NCBI GenBank assembly: GCA_035772735.1
Contig: JASDFA010000003.1
Location: forward strand, 60,198,501-60,262,500
Length of the DNA: 64,000 bases
Reading direction: 5' to 3'
Origin: Datura wrightii
Taxonomy: Eukaryota; Streptophyta; Magnoliopsida; Solanales; Solanaceae
Numbering within the stretch: position 1 is the first letter of the stretch; the number at the start of each line of letters is the position of its first letter. The notes beneath the pieces are model-generated. The model was not told where the DNA came from. It saw only the letters and a program-made list of their open reading frames with translations, and ran no database searches. Positions 20,540 through 34,284 of the stretch are shown here, in pieces. The position numbers and the translations under genes were made by a program.

Positions 20540-23500
20540 ATCGATGAAGGTATTTAGCCATCATATCTGCTTCAGCTTCCCATGTAGCTCCCTCAACTAG
20601 CTAGTTCCTTCATAAAACCTTTACCAAAGCAACTTCCTTGTTCCACATCTTATGAATTTGATGGTCAAGGATATAAACTGGAACATCTTCATAAGAGAGA
20701 CTGTCCTTTACACCAACAGTCTCTAGTGGCACTGTTGAGGTCAAATCACCGACACGTTTCTTCAACAAGGACACATGGAAGACTGGGTGCACCGATTCTA
20801 ATTCCGTAGGAAAATCCAGCTCATAGGTTATATTGCCAATGCGTTTCAGGATTTGCAAGGACCAACATATCAAGGACAGAGCTTTCCTTTCTTTCGGAAC
20901 CTCATCACACCTTTCATAGATGAAATTCTTAGATATACCCAATCATCCATAGCAAACTCCAGCTCCCTTCTCCTTACATCTGCATATGATTTCTGTCATC
21001 TTTGAGTTGTTTTCAGCTGCTCCATGATAAGCTAAACCTTGTGCATAGCCTCATACACCGAATTAGATCCTATTATGGTAGCTTCACAAACCTCAAAACA
21101 CCCTATAAGTGATCTGCACCTCCTACCATATAATGCCACGAATAGGGCCATCTGAATACTGGAGTGGTAGCTATTGTTGTATGCAAAATCGATCAGAGGC
21201 AGGCGATCATCCCAGCTGCCCTTGAAATTGATCACACAAGCCCTCAATATATCTTCCAGAGTCAAAATGGTCCGCTCAACCTGGCCATCTATCCGTGAGT
21301 GAAAAATGTGTTGATCTTGACCTGAGTACCAAGTCCTTTCTGAAATGACTTCTAGAAGTGTGAGGTGAACTGAGAATCTCTATTTCAAATGATGGACAAG
21401 GGAACTCCATGCAATCTTTCTTAATCCTAAATATATAGTCCAACATAATCCTCTACTGAATCTGTGGTCTTAACTGGTAGGAAATGTGCTGACTTAGTCA
21501 TCCGATCTATGACCACCTAAATTGAGTCATACTGTCAGTGAGTACAAGGTAGACCTATAATTAAATCCATGTTCACTTTTTCCCACTTCCAAGTGGGAAT
21601 GCTAATATCCCGAGTCACACCCCCGGGTCTCTAACGTTCAACCTTGACCTATTGGCAATTTGGACTCTTAGCTACAAATTCTGCAATGTTCTTCTTCATG
21701 CCATTCCACCAGTAGACTTCCCGTAAATCATAGTACATCTTGGTGGCACCTGGGTGGATAGAGTACCTGGTGCTATGAGCTTCCATTAGTGTTTGTTGTC
21801 TCAAATTGGGAACACATAACCTGCCCTAGTAAAGGACTACATCATCTCCCCCTTTGGAAAATGCTTCCACCTCTTTCCTTAAGACCGCTTCCTTCAACTT
21901 GAGTAGAATTGGATGTTCATCCTACTTTGACTTAACGTCCACTACCAAGGAGGATTATGACCCACTCCGACTATAACTCCACCTTCTTTTGAACCAAATA
22001 AATGGACCCCTAACCATGCCAGTTTGTGAATATCCTTTGCCAGTTCCTTTCTATCCTCCTCAACATGAGGAACACTCCCCATAGATCTCCTGCTGAGGGC
22101 ATCAACCACTACATTGGCCTTGCCTGGGTGATACAACACACTCATTTCATAATCCTTTAATAATTCTAGCCATCTTCTCTAATATAGATTCAGGTCCTTT
22201 TGACTGAACATATACTATAGGCTCTTATGGTTAGTAAAAACATCCACATGAACCCCATAAAGGTAGTGCCTCAAAATCTTCAAGGCAATACTACCGTTGT
22301 CAATTCAAGATCCTAAGTTGGATAGTTCTTCTCATGAACCTTGAGCTGTCTGGAAGCATAAGCTATGACTTTGTCATGCTGTATCAGAACACATCCAAGG
22401 CACACTCTAGAGGCATCACAATAGATAACGAACTCATTTGAACCTTCTGGCAGAGTCAGAACTGGAGATCTAGTGAGTTGAGTCTTCAACTCCTGAAAGC
22501 TCTTCTCACATGCATCAAACCACTAAAACATCACCTTCTTTTGAGTTAGTCTAGTCAAAAGAGAAGAAATGGTGGAGAACCCTTCTACAAACCGTTTGTA
22601 ATAACCTACTAGGCCCAAGAAACTCCTGATATCTGATGGAGAGGTGGGTCTTGGCCAGTCCTTGACTGCCACTATCTTTTGAGGATACACCTGAATACCC
22701 TCACTACAGATCACACGACCGAGGAATGCAACTGATTTCAGCCAGAATTCACACTTGCTAAATTTAGCTATAACTGGCAGTCCTTGAGAGTCTGCGACAC
22801 TATCCTCAAATGGTATGCATACTCCTCCTCTGTTCTGGAAAAACCAAAATATCATCTATAAAGACAATAACGAACATGTACAAGTATAGCTTAAATACCC
22901 TTCATCAGATCCATAAAAACTATAGGAGCATTGGTTAGTCCAAAAGACATAACTATGAATTCATGGTGACCATATCGAGTTATGAAGGTCGTTTTCGAAA
23001 TGTCACATTCTCTGACCCTAAGCTGGTGATATCCTGATATGATATCTACCTTGGAGAAACAACTATCTCCCTAAAGTTGATCGAACAAGTCATCAATCCT
23101 TGGTAGAGGATACCTGTTCTTGACTGTGACCTTGTTCAGCTGATGGTAGTCGATGCACATTCTCAGTGTACCGTCTTTCTTTTGCATGAATGGGACTGGG
23201 ACATTCTGGCCCCTGTGAATATCTTTTCTTAATATATTAAAGAGGGCCTCTCTAACTGGTGAAAGGTGGTGGGTGTCCACTAACGCCCTATGGAGAGATG
23301 CTAAGTCTGATGAAGCCCTTATCTAGAAGGTCTTTCAGTTGTTCCTTTAACTCCTTAAGCTCAGCTAGAGCCATTCTGTAAGGAGGAATTGAGATAGGCT
23401 GGGTATTTGGGAGAAGGTCTAAGCTGAAGTCTGTTTCCCTCTCAAGAGGGACTCTAAGAAGATCTTCGGGAAACACATTAGGGAACTCATTTACAATTGG

Positions 23501-23989
23501 AACTGGCTAGAGTATCGGGGTCTCAAAACTAGAATCTTTGACCCTAACAAAGTGATAAATACACCCCTTAGAGATCATTTTCCTAGCCTTAAGGTATGAG
23601 ATGAACTGACCCTTAGGTGCTAAAGTACTACCCTCCACTCCAGGAATGGTTCTTATGAAACTAGAATCTAACGACCCTGGTTCTATAATCAACAGAGGCA
23701 TATTATGAATTTAACCAGTCCATGCCAAGAATGAACTCAAAGTCGGCCATATCTAACTCTATTAGATCAACTATGATGACTTTATGTAACACTATGACTA
23801 GACAATCCCTATACACCCGACTAGCTCTAACTGACTCACCAACCAAAGTAGAGACTGAAAAAGGCTCTGAGAGAATTTCTGGGCTAATGTCAAACTGGAC
23901 AACATGTAAGGAGTCATGAAAGAGAGTGTGGATCCTGGACCTAGTAAAGCATATACATCTATTTTAAAGAGACGTAACATACTAGTCAG
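20540..23989 (-). pseudogene. pol: Tek-1 pol: protease, RT, RNase H, integrase, chromodomain-like tail (decayed)
   Basis: Many stops and frameshifts, but the domain order is clear. Protease: GPGSTLSFMTPYML near 23930 and the LIIEPGSLDS region near 23680. [18 protein letters not shown] (23190), the FIDD catalytic site (about 22850-22870) and [17 protein letters not shown] (22600). RNase H: about 22500-21950, ending [17 protein letters not shown]. Integrase: zinc finger (21800-21640) and core with FAYNNSYHSSIQMA (21170). C-terminus: HPVFHVSLLKK then YEDVPVYILDHQIHKMWNKE, the chromodomain-like segment typical of Tekay/Del (20740-20600). A dead chromovirus polyprotein. Confidence 0.88.
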
Positions 23990-25187
23990 TACATTAGGTG
24001 AGTTCTCCTGGTCTTGACGGGAGGACAGCGCATAGAAGCGATTCTGGTGCTGACCGCCACCTGTACCAGAGGTATTACCCTGCTGAGCTGAGCGACTAGA
24101 CAGGGCTGCTTATATAGTGGACTGGGCCTTCCCTCGTCCTGCTGATGGGTAATCTCTCAACTTATAACCTAGTTGGCCATAAACAAAACAACCCTCCTTG
24201 CCCAGATGGCACTTACCTTGATGGTTCTTGCCACACTTAGAACATACTGGAAAAGTGCGACTGCTGGAAACATGGATCTGAGATTGGAAACTTGATGTTC
24301 CACCCCTCAGATCTTTGCGGGGCCTAGAAGAAGGAGCACTGACTGACGAGGGTGCTAAAGGTATCTGCTACAACTATGGATGATACTACCACCTGACCTT
24401 TACTGAGAATACTCAAACTGGCCTGTCTGATCTCATTTATTCTCCCTCTCTATCTCCTTCAATTTCTCCACCTCTATCTATTATGCATGGATAATGAGTT
24501 TGGAGATGTCCATTTCATTGATAAGCATGGTAGTCCTGCACTCCTTGACCACTATGTTTGAGATTCCATTCATGAACTTGAGCATGTTAGCCTCGGCTCC
24601 GTAACCATTTCTGGTGCATACTTCGATAGTTGAGTGAACTTTAATGTGCATTCCTGCACTATTATGTCGTTTTGCCTTAAGTTCACAAACTCAGCAGCCT
24701 TATCTTCCTTTAACTCCCGAGGAAAGAATTTGTCCAGGAATGCAGTCACAAACTCGTCCACTGGACCTACACTATTTTGTATTCCCTCTTTCCACTGCTT
24801 ATACCATATCTGAGCCACTCCAGTTAACTGATAAGCAACTAGGTATACACTCTCCACCAAAGTAACACCCATGATTTGGGTGATCTTCTGAATCTTGTTA
24901 ATGAACTCCTGCGGGTCCTTATCTACCTAAACCCGTGAAATGCTACGGGAATCGTTCGAGTAAAATCTTGGATTCTGGTAGCAGCTGTAGGCCTATTATC
25001 ATTGACTGGTACGATTACCTGCTGGTTTATGTAGTTGGTCATTGCCTGAGCCAGATATTGGGTAGCAGCCCGGAATTCTGCATGCGACACTTGATCATCA
25101 TAAGGGGCTACTGGAGCTGGTGCGGTGGCTGGTTAGCACTATCATTCCTCCTTCCATTCCTCTTTTAGGAGGCATCTATCACGATCC
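23990..25187 (-). pseudogene. gag: Tek-1 gag (decayed)
   Basis: The start is MPPKRGMEGG at 25184, exactly where Tek-2 inserted. The capsid region is readable at 24872-24570 (TGVAQIWYKQWKEG, FLDKFFPRELKEDKAAEFV). A degenerate zinc knuckle lies at about 24250-24130 (CSKCGKNHQGKCHLGKEG, then CFVYGQLGYKLRDYP, where C and H positions are partly lost). Numerous stops, especially 24950-25150 and 24400-24490. Confidence 0.8.
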
Positions 25188-27327
25188 GAACGTACACCCG
25201 GATCGTAGACACGGGAAAAGGGACCTCGAGAGACCCCAAGTCCACCCATGGCACATGCATATATCTAATCTCATTTAATAAAGCAGAATACTTAGTGTAA
25301 AACATAAAGGAAATGTAAACATAGCATAACAATCGGAAGTATTGGGCATTTACATAAGCTGAGTTCTACATCCTGTCTGAAAGCCTCTACTACATAAGAT
25401 GGGTTGATGGGACAATATCCCCAACTAACCCGACCGATACTGAGACATAAATAACATGAAATGCTATCAAATGGCCCTCGGAACATGAGGACTCACCAAC
25501 AGCTAAGAGCGAGAACTGAGGTGAACTAAGGATGAGGATGAGCCTGAGATCCGAACCCCGTGTCATGCAATGATACGGCATAGAAAGTATGTAGTCAGTA
25601 TGTGGAATGTACCGAGTATGCAAGGTAAGTAAAACGGACATCTAAAAGTAAAATAAACTCATAAATAAACATAGGACAAGGTTATCATGCTTATATCATA
25701 AACTTTGTAAGTAAACATAAAGCTCAACACTTTCAAATCGTAAATAAATCATTCATTATCATAATTGTATGTAAACTTAATCATAACATAAATTGATCCA
25801 ATAACATAAATATAACAATATATAAAACATGCGGAACAATGGGAGAACCATTCATAACCGACACCATCATGGTAGAGCCTTTCATGATGCCCAACCTATC
25901 TCACTCAAGTGGGCAGAGCCGACCCTGGCTTGCCAAGCGAGGGTCGTGCATTAGGCGTGATATCAAATTTGAGGGGATCATTATCAATGCAATATATCAT
26001 TAGAAACCCATGGTGGCTTGTGGTTATGAGACACCGACGTAGTCCTTTGAATGTTTGGCTGCTCGGTGCTAGACACAGCTCCCAAAAATATGCATATAGG
26101 CTCATACGTAAATCAACAACATCATGCATTAAGATTCATTGGCTAAATATAACATTTATCATCATTGATCCCCTTTTAAAACATGCTTAGCCAAGAATCA
26201 AAGGCCCTTTTCATCAGCCAACATCATAAATCGATAAATCATGTAACTCATTCTTAAATCATAAATCATTCTTCAACATGTGGGCATTTCCCAATACTTT
26301 GACATACTCAATTTTTTCAAAAATATGCTTATAAACATGGGACTTGAATTCATGCTTTTCCATCATCAATAAACTAAAAATATTGGTTATTCATCATAAA
26401 TCATAACTTTCATAAACCTTTATTAATGAGCATTTTAGATTTAAAAAACTTGAAACATTATTTTAAAGAAAATAATATAAAACCTACCCATCATTCATAA
26501 TTCAATAATTAAAATCAATTAAATCATACTCATAAAGAGAAATCACATTTTCATGCATTTGGATAAAACCCCATAGAAGTTGAATAGGAGAATTCATGAT
26601 TTAATCAAAATTTGGATATGGATGTGAAAGGATTCACCCATTCTAAACCCTACATACCTGGGGACACTTGGTTCTTAATTTCCCTTGAAAGCCCAAGATG
26701 GAAATTTGGTGAATTTGAGGAAGAACTCTTGAATCACCTTCTACTCCCCCGTCTAACTCTTCCATGCATAAAAATGAGGCTTTACATGGACTAATCCCCC
26801 TTAAAAGACCCAATTCCCACCTTAAAATGACATAGTTTAGGCCTTAGGAGTTTAGGAAATTATGAGAAGGCCCTTACTTATTTGCAGAAAATAACTGTCA
26901 GGTGACCCTAACGGGTGACTTGATGACTCATCAGGACGGGCAAGGACTCGTCGTGTCGCCCGTCAAATACACTGTGTCAGCCTCAATTAAAATTCCATAG
27001 GCTTGCTCATGACCCACCTCACGAGTCGTTGGCACTGACCACGACTCGTGGGGTCCCATCTGTTAAGTACACTGGTCAGACCTCCTATTTTTTCTCAACC
27101 TCACCCTCGGGTAGACCTGACAACTCGTGGTAGTTGACCATGAGTCGTTCCCACGCCCGTGGGGACCTCAACTCCTTAGCCTATTCCAGCCTTCCCACGA
27201 GTCACCTAACGACTCGTGGGGTCTCCTCATGATGTCTACCGACTCGTCCTGCACTGCTGCAATATTTATTTTCAGATTTTCCCCGTTTGACTCCCGGGCT
27301 TGATCCTTGGGTTATCGGGGTATAACA
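25188..27327 (-). repeat. Tek-2 3' LTR (2,140 bp)
   Basis: Runs on the minus strand from TGTTATACCCC (27327) to GATCGTGATA (25188). U3 (27260-26880) is full of degenerate ACGAGTC/GACTCGT units. The middle, 25800-26300, matches the truncated 5' LTR at 38400-38850. No gene is visible; short open frames inside are chance. Confidence 0.88.
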
Positions 27328-27343
27328 ATATCTCCCCCTTGGG
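27328..27343 (-). other. Tek-2 polypurine tract
   Basis: Minus-strand CCCAAGGGGGAGATAT immediately before the LTR start TGTTATACC. Confidence 0.8.
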
Positions 27344-27589
27344 AACATTCATCCTTGAATGTTAGAAACATGTAGAAAACTCAGAAACAAGCAATCACAG
27401 TATACAAATGCTGATCATTTAAGTCGAAAACTAACGGAATGACTACCTCCGAAGAACTAAATAGCTGAGCTGAATTCAGACATCTCATACATTTACCATA
27501 TCATAAAATAAACTTGTACGCCTGAACGGAACATGAAAACTGAGTAGAGGTTTAGGGAAAAAACTAATACCTAAAACTAAAATTGAGCC

Positions 27590-27761
27590 GGTAGGGAAGA
27601 GGTGTGGCTATCTAGCCATCATATTCACTTCGGCTTCCTACGTAGCTCCTTCAACATGCTGATTTATCCATAAAACTTTAACTGAAGCTACTTCTTTATT
27701 CCTCAGCCTCCGAATCTGACGATCCAAGATTTCAATGGGAATTTCTTCATAACTGAGGCTT
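27590..27761 (-). pseudogene. pol: Tek-2 pol C-terminus (chromodomain-like segment)
   Basis: Encodes SLSYEEIPIEILDRQIRRLR and KEVASVKVLW, then a stop (TAG) where the family normally has Trp after VEGAT. This is the tail of the integrase/chromodomain region; the upstream part continues at 35711 across the Tek-3 insertion. An apparent longer frame reaching 27934 is fused by chance to Tek-3 LTR antisense sequence. Confidence 0.85.
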
Positions 27762-27766
27762 TTTTT

Positions 27767-29791
27767 TGTTACACCCCGTAAGTTTCTAACATTTAGTAGG
27801 CCTATTCGTATATTGGTTAAGAGTTTTAGAGTTCCATGTACGAGGAAATGGCCCGGGGAAATTCCGAACGAGTGCAAAGTTAGGATTTCACGGGAGGAGG
27901 CCAAACCAAGTTGCCTACAGGGGAAAAGTGGCACGGAGCATCCTCCTCCGTGTTACCCAAAGTGGCACGGAGCAGAATCAGCGCGATCGGCAGAGTGCCA
28001 CGTTTCCTTGTCTGCCATCTCAAGTATATAAAGGCCTCACACTTAGAAGTTAGATTTTTATTCATATATTATCGGCTAGAATAGAGGGAAACCGAGGAAA
28101 ACATTTAGAAATTATCCAATTACGTCGCTAAACGCCATCCAAATCTAAATCAACTCTGGGTATTGATATATATGGATGCATAGAGCATCGCTGCGGAGTT
28201 ATTTTCATAAAATATGCCCGGTAAATCGTCGTCCCGCTGAGCCTAAGTTGATGGAATTATTTCAAACTAGTGTTAATACGATCACGTGCCTAAAGTAAGT
28301 ATTTCTCCCTTCTAGATTCCTGAGAAATTGTGAGTTTTTGATCATATTTTGATAAGTTGAACACGAGCCGAAACTCGCCAGTTAATTGGTAAACAGCGTA
28401 TGAGGTATGTTAAGGAATTTTCTTTCTGCAAGTTAGTTTCTTCAGCATAGTAGTCCAGTATGAATCCTAGTAAAGCATGTTAGGAGTATGTTATCATGTC
28501 TAGTTGTTGTCAGTTGAGGCTCGTAATTATTATTGTTTTGGGCTGGATTATACCTGTATAGCTTCCAGGACCACCCCAGGGTTAATAGTTGTGTTACCGC
28601 CCGCAAGGGGCGAGATTACATAACTCTACGGAGCGGCATGTCGTTCGCAAGGGACGAAGATGGGGATCAAAATCCTCATATGCCATGGTTGTCCTTATAA
28701 ACACCCCCGCCGAGCATTTACACCCGGGGTCTAGATATCAGGAGTCCTCCAGACTCAGACACAGCTATAGTCAAGGGCCTAGTGGGCCCAGTTGCAGATC
28801 CAGGGGATCGGCAGGAAGCTTATAGCTGGTAGTTGACTCAGTATGACCTGGATAGTGGTATATAGATTGAGGTATACTCACTAGTGCTAATGGGGGCCTA
28901 GGTGGGTTGTTCTATGCTGATTGTACCTTCCGGCTTATGGGGGGCCAGGTAAGGTTTATGTTTGATTTAGTTACTGATAGTTAGACAGTAAGATGCCTCA
29001 TTTGTCAGGTAGGACCCCTACCCTCCTTATTACAATTATGTTTAGCCTTGATTTCACTACTTCAGCCATCTTCCGTCCGTTTCCTTTTCTTCAGTCATTG
29101 TCAGTTCTATTTCCTTACTTTCAGTTATTTAAAGTTTACTACCTTACATATTTAGTACCTGTGGTACTGACGTCCTCTTCTTGGGCGCTGCATTACTTGC
29201 CTGCAAGTACCGATAGAGGAGGAGCATGTCCCTCATAGTTCCATTCAATCGTACATTTTCGTCAGCTCCCTTCTTCTGGAGCTTGAGTGATAGAGGTTTA
29301 TTCCTTTTGTTTGTACAGTATGGGTAGGTGGGGGCCTGTTCGGACCATCTTATTACTCGTAGAGGCTTGCGAATTGTGTTACTTCCCTGTAGTCAGATGA
29401 TATCGGTTGTGTGGGGCCCATATATGGTTTAGATTACGTTTGTTGGTCGTGTGGGGCCCTGTTTAGCTGTTGACTGGTGGCCTTGTCGGTCATAGTTCAG
29501 TTTAGCATCTGATTTTACTTCCTAGTTATAACTAGATATCATGGTGGCCTTGTCGGCCCACATAGGACTCCCTATGATTGTTTGTCTCTTGTTAGTTGTT
29601 TATTTTCACAGGTGGCTATAGGCCTTGTCGGACGGGGGTTGTATTTACAGCCGCTATATAGCCCGTTGTTTTCTTGATTCTAGAGTTAGAGTCAGCCCTG
29701 CACCAAAGGTGCTTAGGCTCAGTCAGCTCAGCAGTTTAGGTCCTAGTAGGGCACCAGGTGCTAGTCATGCCTCCCAAGGTGGGGCATGACA
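27767..29791 (+). repeat. Tek-3 5' LTR (2,025 bp)
   Basis: Starts TGTTACACCCCG and ends GGGGCATGACA. U3 contains GTGGCACGGAG (27920 and 27962), CTCCGTG (27945) and GTGCCACG (27996) units before a TATA box TATATAAAGG at about 28024. This GC-rich module resembles that of the Athila LTRs although the families are otherwise unrelated. No gene is visible. Confidence 0.9.
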
Positions 29792-29795
29792 AACT

Positions 29796-29807
29796 TGGTA
29801 TCAGAGC
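29796..29807 (+). other. Tek-3 primer-binding site (tRNA-iMet)
   Basis: TGGTATCAGAGC, complementary to the 3' end of initiator methionine tRNA, four bases after the LTR end. Confidence 0.92.
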
Positions 29808-30002
29808 AGGTCGTATCCCAGGGAGTCTGCAGGCCGTGCTAAGTAGAGTCTTGTCTATTGATGTGTTGTGCACCACATACTATAGGTAGGAGGATGCAAG
29901 GCATGATAGGATAGTTACTCTTTCTTCTTATTTAGTTGTGCTATAGAGCAGTACAATATAGGGTTGAGTCCCTAAGGGCATTATACTCTTTTTCTTACAG
30001 AG

Positions 30003-31330
30003 AAATGTTGGACCTGCGATACCCTACGGCAGGCAGTAGGCTAGATGTAGCAGCAGGAGAGGGCACCAACAGGGTGCCTCAGCCTTGGTCAGAACCGGCC
30101 CGATCTGAAGATGATACGAGGTATCATCTCGACCTCCCTAGCAGTCTCCACCACGTTAGGAGCGTCTTGGGATGGCCGGTGTGACGACACCACCTCCAGC
30201 AGTTTCTATACCCGCACCATCCGACCAGAAGGTTAGGAGTGCGGTGGTTATGCTAGCCTAGATGATGGCTGCTCAGCACCAGCTAGTGCTACCTATAATT
30301 GTAGAATCCTTAGGAGGGCCTGGTAGCTCGAGGGTTCGAGTGTTCCTAGCACTAAGTCCCCCGTAATTCTCTGGGACAGATCGGACCGAGGACCCTCAGG
30401 ACTTTTTAGATCAAATGCAGAGGATTTTCAAGGTGATGCTTGCTACACCCACAGAGTTGGTTGAGTTGGCGGTATTCCGGCTATGGGACATCGCCGTGCT
30501 ATGGTATGATAGTTTGGAAAGGTCTCTGGGGAGAAATGTTTCCCCTCCGACCTGGCCCAGCTTCTCAGAGGCTTTATTGGATCATTACCTACCGTGGGAG
30601 ATTCAACAGGCTCGGGTTGATCAGTTTTTACACTTGGAGCAAGGGTCAATGAGTGTCTGGGAATATGCCATGCGATTTAATTCCTTGGCTCGTTATGCGC
30701 CAGCTTTTGTGGATACAATGCCATCCAGGGTACACCATTTTATTATGGGGCTGAACCCGGAATATGTTGAGACCTACATCACAGCCACACTACGAGAGGA
30801 TATGGATATCGCCCGTGTGCAGGCTTTTGCTCAGAATATTGAGGGTATCAGACAGCAGCAATGGGAGATTAGGAGGACAAGTCAGGAGCAGCACCGCAGG
30901 GACAGACCGGGTGAATTACAGGAGGAGTCCCGGGGAGGACCAAGGCCACGGTTATCAAATAGGCCTCCTAGACCCCCACCTCCACCACAGCGGCAGAGGA
31001 GAAGGTTCGCGAGCAGTAGGATCACAGCAGCAGAGGGGAGTGGAGCAGAGTGGGTTTACAATACCACTTTTCCCTATTTGTAGTCGACGCCACTCTGGAG
31101 CTTGCAGGTATGGTTCCACCTCATGCTACATTTGTGGACAGGAGGGTCACCAGATGAGGAATTGTTCAGCTAGGGGTCAAGGTTACCGGGATCGACAGTA
31201 TAGGTCCTCGGCAGGACCACGAGCTCCAGCATCCCCGGCAGGGCGTAGGCCCTCGGTTTCAGCCGGCAGAGGCTGAGGCAGATCAGGGTCCTCGAGTTTA
31301 CGTGCTGGCCCGGACCGTACTTATGCACTA
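30003..31330 (+). pseudogene. gag: Tek-3 gag (frameshifted)
   Basis: The capsid segment is open at 30415-31083 (MQRIFKVMLATPTELVELAV, WPSFSEALLDHYLP, EYAMRFNSLARYAPAF). An arginine/proline-rich tail follows. The zinc knuckle CYICGQEGHQMRNC (C-x2-C-x4-H-x4-C) is intact near 31119 but in the next frame, so a frameshift lies between about 30850 and 31100. Stops occur upstream at about 30260 and 30362. The true start codon is not clear. Confidence 0.82.
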
Positions 31331-31369
31331 CCGGGGTGACAAGAGTCAGAGTTTTCACCAGATGTTGTG

Positions 31370-34284
31370 ACATGTATGCTAAAATTTGCTCTCATTCTAC
31401 TTATGTGTTGATAGATCCATGATCTACCTTGTCCTATGTTACACCGTTAGTGGCTCAGAAGTTTAGTATTATGTCGGAATTGCTTCGGCGACCTTTCTCA
31501 GTGTCTACACCTGTTGGTGACTCTATTATAGCCAGAAGGGTCTATTGGGGGTGCACAGTAGAGGTTGCCAGTCGTCAAACTATGACAGACTTGATAGAAT
31601 AAGAAACGATTGATTTTGATGCCATTATGCGTATGGATTGGCTAGCTCCATGCTATGCCAATGTCGAATGTTGGACCAAGATTTTTCGATTCCACTTTCA
31701 AGGGGAGGCAGTACGGGAGTGGAAAGGTAGTACAACCACGCCAAAAGGTAGGTTTTTTTCCTATCTTCAGGCGAGAAAATTGATAGAAAAAGGGTGCATT
31801 TATCATATTGTCAGAGTTCAGGATGTTCGGGCAGAGCCTCCGACCCTTTAGTCTATTCCAGTGGTTAATTAATTTCCTGACGTATTTCCAGATGAGCTTC
31901 TTGGTATTCCCCCAGAAAAGGGAAATTGATTTTGCAATCGATCTATTACCATGGCTCCTACTGAACTCAGAGAACTAAAGGAACAATAGAAGGATTTTCT
32001 AGACAAGGGATTTATCGGGCTGAGTACCGCACCATGGGGTGAGCCAATTCTGTTTGTGAGGAAGAAGGACGACTTCCTCCATATGTGTGTAGATTATCGG
32101 CAGCTGAATAAAGTCACTATCAAGAATAAGTACCCGCTTCCTAGAATAGATGACCTATTTGATCAGCTACAAAGGAGCGACGTATTTTTCAATGATTGAC
32201 CTAAGTTCAGGATATCATAAGGTCCGGGTTCATGAAAATGATATCCCAAAGACTGCCTTCAGGACCAGATATGGCCACTTTGAATTTCTAGTCATGTCCT
32301 TCGAACTGACAAATGCCCCAGCAGTGTTCATGGACCTGATGAACAACATTTTCAGACCATACCTGGACTTGTTCGTGATAGTATTTATCGATGATATTCT
32401 AGTGTATTCCTTCATAGAGGTGGATCACCAGGATCACTTATGGACAGTGCTCCAATTCTCAGAGATCGCCAGCTATATGCAAAATTTTCTAAATGTGAAT
32501 TTTGGCTAAATTCAATAGCCTTCTTGGGCCATATTATGTCAGATGCTAGTATACAGGTAGATACGCAGAAGATAGAGGCAGTGAAAACATGGCCTAGACC
32601 TACCACTCCAACTGAGGTATGTAGTTTCCTCGGGTTATCTGGGTATTACAGAAGGTTCGTGGGAGGATTTTCCACTTTAGCTGCACCTTTAACCAAACGG
32701 ATGCAGAAGGAAGCAAAATTCCATTGGACTGAGGTATGTGAGCAGAGCTTTCGAGATCTGAAAGACAGATGGATATCAGCACCGGTGCTATCGCTGCCAG
32801 AAGGAACAGAGGGTTATGCAGTCTATTGTGACGCTTCGGGTGTTAGGTTAGGATGTGTTTTGATGTAGCATGGTAAGGTGATTGCCTATGCTTCCAGGCA
32901 GCTGAGGAAGCATGAGAAGAACTACCCTATCCATGACCTGGAGTAGCCGCGGTTATTCATGCCTTGAAAATATGGAGACACTACCTGTATGGCGTCTACG
33001 TAGATATTTTCACTGGTCACAAAAGCCTGCAGTATATTTTCACCCAGAAAGAGTTGAATCTCGGACAGCGTCGCTGGTTGGAGCTGTTAAAGGATTATGA
33101 TGTGAATATTTTATATCACCCAAGAAGGGCCAAAGTTGTAGCAGATGCACTTAGTCGCAAATCCATGGGAAGCCTAGCATATTTACAGCCCGAGTGGCAG
33201 GAATTGGCCTGAGAATTGCATCAACTAGCCAGTTTAGTCGTTCGTATAGTAGAACAAGAGACAATGGAGCGGTAATACATAATACCGCAGTGTCATCATT
33301 GGTGGTGGAAGTGAAAGAATGGAAGTATAAAGATCCTAGCCTGGTTCAGCTCAAAAATCGGGTCCAACAAGGGGAAGTGACAGATTTCTAGGAATCGAGG
33401 ACAGAATTTTGAGATATAGGGATCGCCTCTGCATTCCAGACGTGGCAGGGATTTACCATTAAATTATGGGCGAGGTACTCTATGCCCGTTACTCTCTCCA
33501 TCTAGGTTCGACAAAGATGTACCATGACGTAAAAGAGATTTATTGGTGGCCGGGAATGAAAAAGGGGATAGCAGAATTCATAGCTCAATGTCCCAATTGC
33601 CAACAGGTGAAAGCTGAACATCAGAAACCAGGCGGACTGACACAGGATATAGAAGTGCCTTTATCGAAATGAGAGGCAGTTAATATGGATTCTGTAGTAG
33701 GGGTACCTCGTACTAGGCGTAAATATGATTCTATCTGGGTAATTGTTGACAGGTTGACAAAATCAGCTCACTTCCTGCCAGTAAGGGCTACCTTCTCGGC
33801 CGAAGATTATGCTGAGTTGTATATTGAGAAATAGTCTGATTGCATGGTGTTCCATTTTCAAGTATCTCTAACCGAGGGGCGCAATTTATAACTATATTTT
33901 GGTAATCTTTTCAGAGGGGCCTGGGGACGCAAGTTAACCTAAGCACAACCTTCCATCCTCAGACAGACGGGCAGGAAGAACGTACAACCCAGACGCTCGA
34001 GGATATGTTACGGGCGCGTGTGCTAGATTTTGGAGGAAGCTGGGATGAACATCTAGCGCTTATTGAATTTTCCTATAATAACAGTTATCATTCAGCAATT
34101 CAGATGGCGCCTTATGAAGCGTTATATGGGCGGAAGTGCAGGTCTCCAGCTGGTTGGTTTGAGGTAGGAGAATTGGCATTGATTGGGCCAGATATTATTC
34201 ATCAGTCAGAAGAGAAAGTAAAGCTTATCAGGGAATGTCTGCTGACTGCTCAGAGCTGCCAGAAATCTTATGCTGATGGGCGGC
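31370..34284 (+). pseudogene. pol: Tek-3 pol: protease, RT, RNase H, partial integrase (decayed)
   Basis: Protease: STLSYVTPLVAQKF (31420) with the Asp-x-Gly site disrupted by a stop, and MDWLAPCYANVECW (31632). [22 protein letters not shown] (32085), the FIDD catalytic site (about 32390) and [15 protein letters not shown] (32630). RNase [14 protein letters not shown] (32815) to [19 protein letters not shown] (33120). Integrase: zinc finger with CPNCQQVKAEHQ (33590), damaged core, and FSYNNSYHSAIQMA (34065). The frame ends at YADGRR (about 34284), where it fuses to the middle of the 3' LTR. Several stops and frameshifts. Confidence 0.87.

Noticed and set aside
20582..25187. Single functional polyprotein gene on the minus strand
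   Set aside because: Domain order is complete, but stops and frameshifts occur in every domain, so it is a dead copy.
27638..27934. 98-codon minus-strand frame
   Set aside because: Its first half is antisense Tek-3 LTR and its second half the Tek-2 chromodomain-like tail, joined by the Tek-3 insertion.
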